The notes under the pieces were generated by a model. The model searched no databases. It was not told the origin of the DNA and saw nothing but the letters and a program-made list of their open reading frames with translations. Source: Bacteroidia bacterium (GTDB lineage Bacteria; Bacteroidota; Bacteroidia; Bacteroidales; Azobacteroidaceae). From it: a stretch of DNA of 64,000 nucleotides. The stretch spans positions 16,785 to 80,784 of the forward strand of contig BNYG01000006.1 of assembly GCA_026000155.1 (NCBI GenBank). Reading direction: 5' to 3'. This document shows positions 26,138-35,254 of this stretch, piece after piece (the stretch's first letter is position 1; each line of letters begins with the position of its first letter). A program made the translations under genes and the position numbers.

Positions 26138-29100
26138 ATGGAAAGACACTTTCTAAAAATGAAGCGCAAAATTGCGACAGTATTCATGCTTGTTCTTCCT
26201 TTTACATTGATGGCTCAAACACCTCCGGTTTCCGGGACTGTCCTTAGCGACGGCGAAGGTATGCCCGGTGTATCGGTGGTTGAAAAGGGGACAACAAATG
26301 GTACGATTAGCGATTTAGACGGTAAGTACAGTATTGCATTGAAAAATACGGCTTCTACGCTGGTCTTTTCAATGGTCGGGATGCTTACACAAGAGAAACC
26401 GGCTAAAGCCGGAGCGGTCATTGATGTTGTTCTGAAATCCGATGACCTTCTATTGGAACAAATCGTTGTAACCGGTTATACTTCGCAGAAGAAAGCCGAT
26501 TTGACGGGTGCCGTATCGGTAGTGAAAGTATCGGATATGATGTCGGCTGCCGAGAACAATCCGATTAAAGCCTTGCAGGGGCGTGTCGCCGGTATGACTG
26601 TAACGGCAGACGGTAATCCGAGCGGTGCGGCTACCGTCCGTATTCGCGGTATCGGGACACTCAACAACAACGACCCGCTTTATGTCATTGACGGTGTACC
26701 GACTAAAGGTGGAATGCATGAACTCAATTCCAACGATATTGAAAGTATTCAAGTTTTGCGAGATGCTTCGGCAGCTTCTATCTACGGTTCGCGGGCGGCT
26801 AACGGCGTTATCATTATCACTACGAAACAAGGAAAGCAAGGAAAGACAAAACTGACTTTCGATGCTTATCTGACGAGCACCCATTACAATTCACATTTGG
26901 ATGTACTGAACGCCAAAGAATATGGACAAGCCTTGTGGCAAGCGGCTGTAAATCCGGGCGGTGGCGGACAACCTAACAATAATAATATAGGTTACAAATA
27001 CGATTGGTCGTATGATGCGAATGGCAATCCGGTATTGCAAAATATCTACTTGCCCAAATACTTAGATGATGGCTTAACGATGCGCTCTGCCGATACCGAT
27101 TGGTTTAATGAAGTATCGAAAGCCGGTCTTATTCAATCGTATAATATGTCGGTAAGCAACGGTACGGATAATGGCAACTACTTCTTTTCGTTGGGTTACT
27201 TCGACAATGACGGAACGATTAAAAACTCGAATTTCAATCGTGTATCTGTCCGCATGAATTCCGATTATAAACTCTTTGACGGAAAATTGACTATTGGCGA
27301 AAACTTCTCTTTCAACCGCACTTCGGAATTGCAGAGTCCGGGCGATGTATTGGATTTGTCTTTAAAAGCTTTGCCCATGGTACCTGTGCATACGGTGGAT
27401 GGTATTGGTTGGGGCGGTCCGAGTAAAGGAATGAACGACCGTCAGAATCCGGTGCGCTTGCTGGAAGCGAATAAAGATAATCCTTACAACTATTGGCGAT
27501 TGTTCGGCAATGCTTTTGTGAATCTGGAAATTATCAAGAACTTAAACATTCGTAGCAGTTACGGGATTGATTATGGCAATTTCTACAAACGATATTTGCA
27601 ACATACCTATCAATCCGGTTTTATGAGCAGCAACAACAGTGCGGTCAATTTGGAACAAAGCCATTCGGTAAAATGGAATTGGACGAACACCATTGCTTAC
27701 ACTCGAGAAATAGACAAGAACGTATTTGATGTATTAGGCGGTATGGAAATGTTCCGCTCCAACGACATCAGTTTCAATGCTTATACATCAGGAGAGAACG
27801 CTTTTGTGGTGGAAACGCCGGAATATATGTGGCCCAATATGAGTACGGGGACGGCACAAGTAGGTGGTTCGGGTACCGGATATTCACTCTTGTCCTACTT
27901 TGGCAAAGTGAATTATGCTTACGACAACCGTTATCTTGTATCGGGAACGATTCGATATGACGGCTCTTCCCGCTTTGGTAAAAACAATCGCTTTGGTACG
28001 TTTCCCGCCTTCTCTTTGGGCTGGCGTATGACGGAAGAAGCTTTTATGGAATCGGCCAAAGAAATTCTTTCCGACTTGAAATTGCGCTTAGGCTGGGGAC
28101 AAACCGGTAATCAGGAAATAGACAATTATGCTACTTATTCTATCTATTCGCCCAATTATGGAACAGCCGACCCCACTTGGGATACCGTACATGGCACTGC
28201 TTACGACATTTCCGGAAATAATCAAGGCAGTCTTCCTTCCGGTTATATGAAGCTCCAATCGGGCAATGATGACTTGAAATGGGAAACGACTACACAGACG
28301 AATATCGGTTTGGATTTTGGATTTTTCAATCAAAAGCTCTATGGATCTGCCGAATATTACATCAAAGAAACAAAAGATATTCTGATTCGTCCTGCTTATA
28401 TTGCTACGGTAGGAGAAGGAGGCGACCGCTGGGCGAATGGCGCTTCGATGGAAAACAAAGGCTACGAAATTTCCTTAGGCTATCGCAATAAAACCGCTTT
28501 CGGACTATCATACGATGTGAATGCGAATATTTCCGGTTTTAAAAACAAGATAACTAAACTGCCGGTCGAAGTGGAAAATTCTTACGGTGGACGCGCCGGT
28601 GATAATATCTTAGGCCGACCTTTCGGTTCCTTCTACGGTTATGTGGCTGACGGCATTTTCAAAACACAAGAAGAAGTAGATAATCATGTGAAGCAAGACG
28701 GCAAGGCTTTGGGTCGTATTCGATATAAAAATTTAGACGATGACAACGAAATTACCGCCATGGACCAAACTTGGATAGGTTGTCCTTATCCCGACTTTGC
28801 TTACGGTTTGAGTATCTATTTGGAATACAAAGGCTTTGATTTGAATGTCTTCTTCCAAGGCATACAGGGCAATGTATTAGACAATTGGGTGAAAAAACAA
28901 ACGGACTTTTGGAGCATCGACGATGTAAACTCTAATAAAGGCAGACGTCTGTTAAATGCTTGGTCGCTCAGCAATCCTGATTCTAATATTCCCGCTTTGC
29001 AAAATACGAACACGAACGATGAAGGCCGTTTCTCTACCTATTATATAGAAGACGGTTCTTATCTGAAACTGCGTAATATTCAATTAGGCTATACACTGCC

Positions 29101-29269
29101 CAAGGCAATTACCGGCAAAGCAAAAATGGAACGCCTGCGATTTTATGTGAGCGGGCAGAATTTATTTACCATTAAAGCAAAAGACTTTACAGGTGTTGAT
29201 CCGGAAAATCCGGGTTTTGGGTATCCTATTCCGGTAACTTGTACGGTTGGCTTTAATCTAACTTTTTAA
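26138..29269 (+). CDS. SusC-type TonB-linked transporter of fructan PUL
   Basis: About 1043 residues from ATG 26138; ATG 26159 (MKRKIATVFMLVLPFTLMAQ) is equally good. After the signal peptide comes a carboxypeptidase-D-like domain (SGTVLSDGEGMPGVSVVEKG), then a TonB box/plug region (QIVVTGYTSQKKADLTGAVS, RIRGIGTLNNNDPLYVIDGV, YGSRAANGVIIITTKQGK), and the 22-strand barrel ending TCTVGFNLTF. It imports oligosaccharides across the outer membrane with the SusD protein 66 bases downstream. The substrate is inferred to be fructan (levan or inulin) from the two GH32 genes and the fructokinase in the same operon. A palindromic repeat separates it from susD. Confidence 0.95.
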   Translation: MERHFLKMKRKIATVFMLVLPFTLMAQTPPVSGTVLSDGEGMPGVSVVEKGTTNGTISDLDGKYSIALKNTASTLVFSMVGMLTQEKPAKAGAVIDVVLKSDDLLLEQIVVTGYTSQKKADLTGAVSVVKVSDMMSAAENNPIKALQGRVAGMTVTADGNPSGAATVRIRGIGTLNNNDPLYVIDGVPTKGGMHELNSNDIESIQVLRDASAASIYGSRAANGVIIITTKQGKQGKTKLTFDAYLTSTHYNSHLDVLNAKEYGQALWQAAVNPGGGGQPNNNNIGYKYDWSYDANGNPVLQNIYLPKYLDDGLTMRSADTDWFNEVSKAGLIQSYNMSVSNGTDNGNYFFSLGYFDNDGTIKNSNFNRVSVRMNSDYKLFDGKLTIGENFSFNRTSELQSPGDVLDLSLKALPMVPVHTVDGIGWGGPSKGMNDRQNPVRLLEANKDNPYNYWRLFGNAFVNLEIIKNLNIRSSYGIDYGNFYKRYLQHTYQSGFMSSNNSAVNLEQSHSVKWNWTNTIAYTREIDKNVFDVLGGMEMFRSNDISFNAYTSGENAFVVETPEYMWPNMSTGTAQVGGSGTGYSLLSYFGKVNYAYDNRYLVSGTIRYDGSSRFGKNNRFGTFPAFSLGWRMTEEAFMESAKEILSDLKLRLGWGQTGNQEIDNYATYSIYSPNYGTADPTWDTVHGTAYDISGNNQGSLPSGYMKLQSGNDDLKWETTTQTNIGLDFGFFNQKLYGSAEYYIKETKDILIRPAYIATVGEGGDRWANGASMENKGYEISLGYRNKTAFGLSYDVNANISGFKNKITKLPVEVENSYGGRAGDNILGRPFGSFYGYVADGIFKTQEEVDNHVKQDGKALGRIRYKNLDDDNEITAMDQTWIGCPYPDFAYGLSIYLEYKGFDLNVFFQGIQGNVLDNWVKKQTDFWSIDDVNSNKGRRLLNAWSLSNPDSNIPALQNTNTNDEGRFSTYYIEDGSYLKLRNIQLGYTLPKAITGKAKMERLRFYVSGQNLFTIKAKDFTGVDPENPGFGYPIPVTCTVGFNLTF

Positions 29270-29276
29270 AGACTTT

Positions 29277-29303
29277 AAAGTCCTTAAGGACGTTAAGGAC
29301 TTT
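29277..29303. repeat. inverted repeat AAAGTCCTTAA / TTAAGGACTTT between susC and susD
   Basis: Perfect 11-base arms with a 5-base spacer lie 7 bases after the SusC stop. There is no T run, so it is more a dispersed repeat or RNA-processing hairpin than a terminator. Confidence 0.7.
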
Positions 29304-29335
29304 AAGGCAATAATCACAAAAAAAAATAAACAACA

Positions 29336-31009
29336 ATGAAAACAGTAAAAATAATATTCAGCCTGTTCTGCTCAGCGCTTATACTCACAAGCTGCTCAGA
29401 TTTCTTGGAAGAGAAACCGCAAGCTATTCTCAATGAAGAAGAAGTGAATGACCCCGATAAGTTGGTTACTTCTGTGTATTCCGAGTTGGGGAATGACCAT
29501 TATACTACTCCCAATAGTTTGTGGCCTTACGGTACGGTGCGTTCGGACGATGCTTATAAAGGCGGTTCCGGCGAACAAGACATTCAAGAATTTCATTTCT
29601 TTGAGACTTCTACCAATATCACTACCGATATAGGCGTAGTAGATGGATTATGGTTTCAATGTTACCGGGCTATCTCCCGCGCCAATACCGCTTTACGGAT
29701 ATTGAACGAATTAGAGGACAGCAATCCTGTCAAGACAACCCGTATTGCCGAAGCTCGTTTTTTACGGGGGCATTTCTATTTCCTGTTGAAGATACTTTTT
29801 AAGAACATTCCCTATATTGATGAAACCATTGCGATAGCAGACTATGGCACAATCTCTAACGTTGCTTTAAGCAATGATGAATTGTGGGCAAAGATTGCCG
29901 ATGATTTTCAGTATGCAACGGATAATTTGCCCGAAACACAGCCGGATAAAGGTCGCGCCAACCGGTTTTCCGCTGCTGCTTATTTAGCAAAGACGTATCT
30001 GTATAAAGCTTATCGCCAGGATGACAAGAATGTAGTAACAAGTATTGACCCGTCAGACCTTCAAAAAGTATTGACTAATACAGAGATAGTAATTGGTTCA
30101 CATTACAAATTAGAATCGGATTTTGCCGATAACTTCCTGCCGGGAGATTATGAGAATGGTGAAGAAGCTATCTTTTCAATTCAATATTCTCAAAACGATG
30201 GTACGAAATTCGGGCGACTTAACTTTGGCGATTTGCTTTCTACACCGATGAAGTTGGGATGTTGCGACTTCCATAAGCCCAGCCAAAGTTTGGTAAATGC
30301 TTTCAGTACGGTAAACGGGTTGCCGAACTTTACTTCTTACAACAGCAATACTTCGGGAATAGCAGACAAAACCGACCCGCGCCTGTTCCACACCGTTGCC
30401 ATCCCCGGTTTTCCGTATAAGTATAATACCACTTTGATTTACGAAGAAGATTGGAACCGCAATCCGGGTACTTATGGTGTTTATGCTTCTATGAAAGAGA
30501 ATGTGGATCCAAGTTGTGATTGTTTTGTGCACATGGATCCATTTTATGCGAATTCCAAGAATCGCATCCTGATTCGGTATGCCGATGTTTTGTTGATGCG
30601 TGCAGAGGCTTTTATCGAATTGAAACAGGAAGCAGAAGCATTGCCTTTAATCAATCAAGTGCGCGACCGGGCGAAAAACAGTACCGCTTTTATTGATTAT
30701 GCCAACGACAAAATTGAGATTGCTCCATACACATCAAGCCATTGGACTAACGCTTTCGCACAACAAGCCTTGCGCTGGGAACGCCGTTTGGAATTTGCCA
30801 TGGAAGGAGGACGATTTTTCGACCTCGTGCGTTGGGGGATAGCCGACCAAATAATGAACGAATACTATCAGGCAGAATCTCTCCGCCGTCCCTATTATGG
30901 CAATGCCTCTTTCGTGAAAGGCAAGCATGAATATGTGCCGATTCCCGAAAATCAAATCAAGTTCAGCAAATATTTATACAAACAAAATCCCGGGTACGGA
31001 GGAAACTAA
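29336..31009 (+). CDS. SusD-type glycan-binding lipoprotein of fructan PUL
   Basis: 557 residues. The lipoprotein signal is MKTVKIIFSLFCSALILTSC, then SDFLEEKPQAILNEEEV. SusD helices are recognisable: CYRAISRANTALRILNEL, AEARFLRGHFYFLLKILFKN, RILIRYADVLLMRAEAFIEL, and the C-terminal LRWERRLEFAMEGGRFFDLV followed by RWG. It forms the surface lid of the SusC above and should bind β-fructan oligosaccharides. It is followed after 33 bases by the third binding protein of the locus. Confidence 0.95.
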   Translation: MKTVKIIFSLFCSALILTSCSDFLEEKPQAILNEEEVNDPDKLVTSVYSELGNDHYTTPNSLWPYGTVRSDDAYKGGSGEQDIQEFHFFETSTNITTDIGVVDGLWFQCYRAISRANTALRILNELEDSNPVKTTRIAEARFLRGHFYFLLKILFKNIPYIDETIAIADYGTISNVALSNDELWAKIADDFQYATDNLPETQPDKGRANRFSAAAYLAKTYLYKAYRQDDKNVVTSIDPSDLQKVLTNTEIVIGSHYKLESDFADNFLPGDYENGEEAIFSIQYSQNDGTKFGRLNFGDLLSTPMKLGCCDFHKPSQSLVNAFSTVNGLPNFTSYNSNTSGIADKTDPRLFHTVAIPGFPYKYNTTLIYEEDWNRNPGTYGVYASMKENVDPSCDCFVHMDPFYANSKNRILIRYADVLLMRAEAFIELKQEAEALPLINQVRDRAKNSTAFIDYANDKIEIAPYTSSHWTNAFAQQALRWERRLEFAMEGGRFFDLVRWGIADQIMNEYYQAESLRRPYYGNASFVKGKHEYVPIPENQIKFSKYLYKQNPGYGGN

Positions 31010-31042
31010 ATAATTAGGAATTAGGAATTAAAAATTACGAAT

Positions 31043-31894
31043 ATGAAGACAATACAACATATAATATATTTTGGGCTACTGTTATTATTTAGCCTTACAG
31101 CTTGCGAAGATAGTGCACGCGAATCAGTCAATCTAAGTGAAGAAGTCGATATTAAGTCCTTTGCTATCAATGGTACGCAAGGAATTATTAATACTGATAA
31201 TCAAACGATTACTGTAATGATGCCCGAAGGGACAAATCTGGCATCGCTTGCGGCTACCGTAGAAATAGCTGCCGGCGCCACTCTATCGCCTGCTTCGGGT
31301 ACGCAGATAGATTTCCGTTCTTCTAATAAATCGCCGGTGCAATACAGTGTCTTTAACGGCAATCTCTACAACACTTACAAAGTGACAGTGAGAGCAATAG
31401 GCGATGATGTCATTTATCCGCTTACCATTTACAACGGCGAAAACATCACTCCCGAATGGTGGACAGTCGGTTCGGCAGGCGATATCAGCAGTAATTTTGG
31501 GAATCCCAAACCCAACGCACTTAATCAAACACCGTACTGTGCATCCATCTGGCGCAATCCCGGAGATGACGATTGGACAGGCGGCGGCTTGGGCGGCTTA
31601 AACATCGACCCAACGGTTTATAACCGCTTCACTTTGTTGGTATGGAAAGAATATGCAGGCGATGTACAATTAGAGATTCAAGGCGAAGGTGCCGGCAATC
31701 AATGGCTGAAAGTTTGGTATGCAGGTGATGCTTTAGGCGAATGGCAAAAGTTAGAATTTTTCCTTCCCGAAGGTCATGGATTGACGAAGATACATACCAT
31801 CTTGGTTGCGCCTCAAATAACCGGTACGAAAGATGACCCGAATTTTTTCGGGCAGCGGATGTATTGGGATGAATTAATTGCGATTCCAAAATAA
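31043..31894 (+). CDS. surface glycan-binding lipoprotein of fructan PUL
   Basis: 283 residues. The signal is MKTIQHIIYFGLLLLFSLTA with Cys21 then EDSARES. Residues ~35-115 form a DUF5018-like β-domain (SEEVDIKSFAINGTQGIINT ... YNTYKVTVRAIGDD). The C-terminal ~160 residues read as a carbohydrate-binding sandwich (FTLLVWKEYAGDVQLEIQGE, then WQKLEFFLPEGHG), ending QRMYWDELIAIPK. By position (third after SusC and SusD) it is the equivalent of the surface glycan-binding protein of known fructan loci. It lies 9 bases before the GH32-like gene. The domain name is tentative; the role is inferred from position. Confidence 0.75.
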   Translation: MKTIQHIIYFGLLLLFSLTACEDSARESVNLSEEVDIKSFAINGTQGIINTDNQTITVMMPEGTNLASLAATVEIAAGATLSPASGTQIDFRSSNKSPVQYSVFNGNLYNTYKVTVRAIGDDVIYPLTIYNGENITPEWWTVGSAGDISSNFGNPKPNALNQTPYCASIWRNPGDDDWTGGGLGGLNIDPTVYNRFTLLVWKEYAGDVQLEIQGEGAGNQWLKVWYAGDALGEWQKLEFFLPEGHGLTKIHTILVAPQITGTKDDPNFFGQRMYWDELIAIPK

Positions 31895-31903
31895 GTAAAT
31901 ACC

Positions 31904-33451
31904 ATGAAACACATTTTTTTACTTGGACTTTTCTGCGTTTCCTTTGTCTTTGCATCTTGCGGGGACAACGACAATCTTCCTCCCGATAACGGCGAAACAG
32001 ATACTGTAGATAAGACGCTTGATTGCAAAAGTCCGCAAGAAACAGGTGCTTATACCACTTTCTTTAAACCGCAAAACGGCTGGGTGGGCGACCCGATGCC
32101 TTTTTACGATGAGGATAGTAAAACCTACTGTTTGTTTTATTTGCAAGATTGGCGGACAGGCGCTATTGCCGACCATCCTATTTTTATGACAACAACAAAA
32201 GACTTCGGCAGTTTTGAAGGATTTGCCGAAGCGATTCCTTGCGGAGCGAATGAACAAGCGCAGGACATCTTTTTGGGGACAGGAAGTTTTGTTAAAAAAG
32301 AAGGAAAATACTACGGTTTTTATACCGGTCACAACGGTAGACTAAACCCCGCGGAGAAGATTATGTTGGCTACTTCTACCGATGGAAAAATTTGGACAAA
32401 AGTGCCGCCATTCACTTTTGAAGCTCCCGCCGGATACGATAAAAACAATTTCCGCGATCCTTGCGTCTATTTCGATGATACCCGCAACTGCTATGTGATG
32501 CTGGTGGTGACCCGCAAAAATAATCAGGGCGTATTGGCTCGATATACTTCATCGGATTTGATTCAGTGGACATTGATAGAGCCGCTTACCGATTTGGATA
32601 CGGATGCAGAAATATTGGAATGTCCCGATCTGTTTAAGATGGGCAACAAATGGTATTTGCTGTTTTCGCGCATCAATCGCGACCAACACCGGAAAACATT
32701 CTATCGGATAGCCGACAGTCCCGATGGACCTTGGCGAATTTGCGGGGATAAATCCAAGAATGAACACCACGAAACGTTTGACGGATTGTATCTTTATGCT
32801 GGAAAAACGGCTTCGAACGGTAATGAACGTTTCCTTTCGGGCTGGTGTTCCACCGGACAGGAAGTCAATGCCAACAAAGAATTGGATTGGGCAGGGTCTC
32901 TCATTTCACACCAATTGGTACAACAAGCCGATGGTCGCCTCTATCCGGTTATTCCCGATGCCGTTGACAAAAAATTTGCACAAAAAGTGGATTTTAAATC
33001 CATAAAGCAAATCGGCAATGTTACCGGAATCGGTGATAATTTTACGATTAGCGGTGGAAATGTCGTATTCAATCGCAGCACGTCTCCTGTGAAAATAGAA
33101 ATGAAAATAGATGCTTCTCAGGCGACAAAAAATTTCGGTATTGCCTTCGGAGCTTGTGATAATCAGGAAGATGTTTTTTCTTTGACTTTCGATTTGACTG
33201 CGGATAATCAATGGAAACTTCCGGCTGTTTTTATGTATCACGAAGGAAAAGAATTGAATTTTACACCGCTGATTGTTCCAACAAATAAAATTTTCGATAT
33301 AAAAATCATCATTGAAAAATCCATTTGCGTACTATATATCAATAATAACGTGGCATTTACGAATCGCATTTACAAAATGAATCAAAATCCGTGGATGCTG
33401 TTTGCAGAGGAAGGAAATGTGAAATTTTCAAATATAAAAATTTATCAGTAA
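31904..33451 (+). CDS. GH32-like lipoprotein (DUF4975-type five-bladed propeller)
   Basis: 515 residues with a lipoprotein signal (MKHIFLLGLFCVSFVFASCG). The five-bladed propeller carries a full triad in family positions: nucleophile D63 in GWVGDPMPFYDE, stabiliser D185 in NNFRDPCVYFDD, and acid/base E239 in LECPDLFKMGNK. It lacks the classical WMNDPNG wording; GWVGDP takes its place. This is typical of a divergent GH32 group often found beside a second, classical GH32. The C-terminal ~170 residues are the β-sandwich (NFTISGGNVVFNRST ...). It is probably an endo- or exo-acting fructanase at the surface. Only 4 bases separate it from the next GH32. Confidence 0.82.
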   Translation: MKHIFLLGLFCVSFVFASCGDNDNLPPDNGETDTVDKTLDCKSPQETGAYTTFFKPQNGWVGDPMPFYDEDSKTYCLFYLQDWRTGAIADHPIFMTTTKDFGSFEGFAEAIPCGANEQAQDIFLGTGSFVKKEGKYYGFYTGHNGRLNPAEKIMLATSTDGKIWTKVPPFTFEAPAGYDKNNFRDPCVYFDDTRNCYVMLVVTRKNNQGVLARYTSSDLIQWTLIEPLTDLDTDAEILECPDLFKMGNKWYLLFSRINRDQHRKTFYRIADSPDGPWRICGDKSKNEHHETFDGLYLYAGKTASNGNERFLSGWCSTGQEVNANKELDWAGSLISHQLVQQADGRLYPVIPDAVDKKFAQKVDFKSIKQIGNVTGIGDNFTISGGNVVFNRSTSPVKIEMKIDASQATKNFGIAFGACDNQEDVFSLTFDLTADNQWKLPAVFMYHEGKELNFTPLIVPTNKIFDIKIIIEKSICVLYINNNVAFTNRIYKMNQNPWMLFAEEGNVKFSNIKIYQ

Positions 33452-33455
33452 TATT

Positions 33456-35252
33456 ATGAAAAATTTATTAATACTGTTTACCATGAGTATTTTTCTCCTG
33501 TCTTGTGAAAACAAGCAAAATATTCAGATTAAGACATCGGAAGAGAATACATCTTTATCGTTCAAGGCCTCTCAAAAATATCTTTTACTTCCGATAGAAG
33601 ACACAGGCGAAGAACTAAAAACGGAACTGTTCGTTGACGGCAAGTTTGTCAACAGTTACATCATTCGCTTAGCACAAAATAAAATTGATTATTGGGTGCC
33701 GATTGACCTTTCGGAATGGCAAGGAAAAGAAATCCGGATAGATATTCCTGAATTAAACGAATCGGCTGTTTGCCTGAAAGAAATCAAATTGTCCGATACG
33801 TTTGATTTTAATTCAAACGAACCATTTCGTCCGGCATATCATTTTACTCCACCTTACGGTTGGATGAACGACCCGAACGGAATGGTGTATTACGCCGGCG
33901 AATATCATTTGTTTTACCAGTACAATCCTTATGGAACTCGCTGGCAGAACATGAGTTGGGGACATGCCGTAAGTACGGATTTGGTGCATTGGAAACATTT
34001 ACCGGTTGCCTTGTCGCCTGATAGCTTGGGAACGATTTTTTCGGGAAGCGCAGTGGTGGATGAAAACAATACGGCAAGCTTTCAAACAGGAAGTGAAAAA
34101 ACCTTGCTGGCATTTTTCACACACAGCGAACGCAAAGGACAATTTCAAAGTCTTGCTTATAGCAACGACAAAGGGCGCACATGGACGAAATACGAAAACA
34201 ATCCCATTCTGCAACATGCCACGGCAAAAGATTTTCGAGACCCCAAAGTGTTTTGGCATGAGCCTTCCGGAAAATGGATAATGGTTTTGGCAGTCGGTCA
34301 GGTAATCGAAATTTATTCTTCGCCCAATGCGAAAGAATGGACGTATGAAAGCAATTTCGGTGAAGGTTACGGCTCGCACGATGGCGTATGGGAATGTCCC
34401 GACCTTTTTGAATTAGATTTCCCCCTTGAGGGGGGACAAAGGGGGGTTAAATGGGTAATGATTGTAAATATCAATCCGGGCGGACCAATGGGTGGCTCTG
34501 CAACGCAGTATTTTATCGGTGATTTTGACGGAAAGACATTCGAATGCGATTATCAACCGGAAGAAAAACATTGGCTCAACTGGGGCAAAGACCATTACGC
34601 TGCCGTTACATGGAACAATGTCCCTGACAATCGCCGTATTGCCATTGCTTGGATGAGTAATTGGGAATATGCGAACGATGTCCCTACACAAAATTTCAGA
34701 AGTTCCTTGACTGTTCCCCGTGAACTGAAATTAGTAAAGCAAGGCGCTTCATACGGATTGACCAATTATCCGGTAATAGAAACAGAAAATTTACGACAGG
34801 AGAAAAAAGAATGGGAAAACATTACTGTTGTAGATGATTACAGCATTGATAAATTGTTGGAAAACAATTCCGGTGCATACGAATTAGTAATAGATATCGA
34901 AAACCAATCGGCAGAAATCATCGGCTTCAAACTGTTTAATGATTTGGGCGAATTTGTAGATTTGTATATTAGTCTTCCCGAAAAAAAATGTTACGTCATG
35001 GATAGGAATGCCAGCGGGAAAACTGATTTCAGCGACCGTTTTGCCACGGTCACTTCCTCCCCGATTGAGGCGAAAAAAACCTACCGCTTGCACCTCTTAA
35101 TCGACAAAGCATCCATAGAATGTTTTGAAGGCGATGGGGAAATCAGTATGACCAATCTTGTTTTCCCTTCTGAACCTTACAATCGCATCGGGTTTTACGC
35201 CAAAGGCGGGAATTTTACAGTGAAGCAATTTGTAATCTATAATTTAAAATAA
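33456..35252 (+). CDS. GH32 levanase/inulinase (exo-fructanase type) with repeat insert
   Basis: 598 residues. The lipoprotein signal is MKNLLILFTMSIFLLSCENK, and an N-terminal β-domain precedes the propeller. GH32 motifs are complete: nucleophile D139 in WMNDPNGMVYY, D262 in FRDPKVFWHE and acid/base E313 in VWECPDLFEL. A C-terminal β-sandwich follows (SIECFEGDGEISMTNLVFPS). It hydrolyses fructan to fructose in the periplasm or at the surface. Directly after ECPDLFELD, ten residues (FPLEGGQRGV, 322-331) are encoded by a 30-base dispersed repeat placed exactly in frame, before KWVMIVNINPGGP resumes the family sequence. The insert is near the active-site blade, so it may be tolerated only as a surface loop. 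Confidence 0.95.
   Translation: MKNLLILFTMSIFLLSCENKQNIQIKTSEENTSLSFKASQKYLLLPIEDTGEELKTELFVDGKFVNSYIIRLAQNKIDYWVPIDLSEWQGKEIRIDIPELNESAVCLKEIKLSDTFDFNSNEPFRPAYHFTPPYGWMNDPNGMVYYAGEYHLFYQYNPYGTRWQNMSWGHAVSTDLVHWKHLPVALSPDSLGTIFSGSAVVDENNTASFQTGSEKTLLAFFTHSERKGQFQSLAYSNDKGRTWTKYENNPILQHATAKDFRDPKVFWHEPSGKWIMVLAVGQVIEIYSSPNAKEWTYESNFGEGYGSHDGVWECPDLFELDFPLEGGQRGVKWVMIVNINPGGPMGGSATQYFIGDFDGKTFECDYQPEEKHWLNWGKDHYAAVTWNNVPDNRRIAIAWMSNWEYANDVPTQNFRSSLTVPRELKLVKQGASYGLTNYPVIETENLRQEKKEWENITVVDDYSIDKLLENNSGAYELVIDIENQSAEIIGFKLFNDLGEFVDLYISLPEKKCYVMDRNASGKTDFSDRFATVTSSPIEAKKTYRLHLLIDKASIECFEGDGEISMTNLVFPSEPYNRIGFYAKGGNFTVKQFVIYNLK
34419..34448 (+). repeat. 30-base G/C-run repeat in frame in the GH32 gene
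   Basis: TTCCCCCTTGAGGGGGG followed by a second G run adds exactly ten codons (FPLEGGQRGV). On the other strand it reads NPPLSPLKGE, a wording I recall from dispersed repeats in many genomes. Flanking residues match GH32 without it. Confidence 0.7.
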
Positions 35253-35254
35253 TC

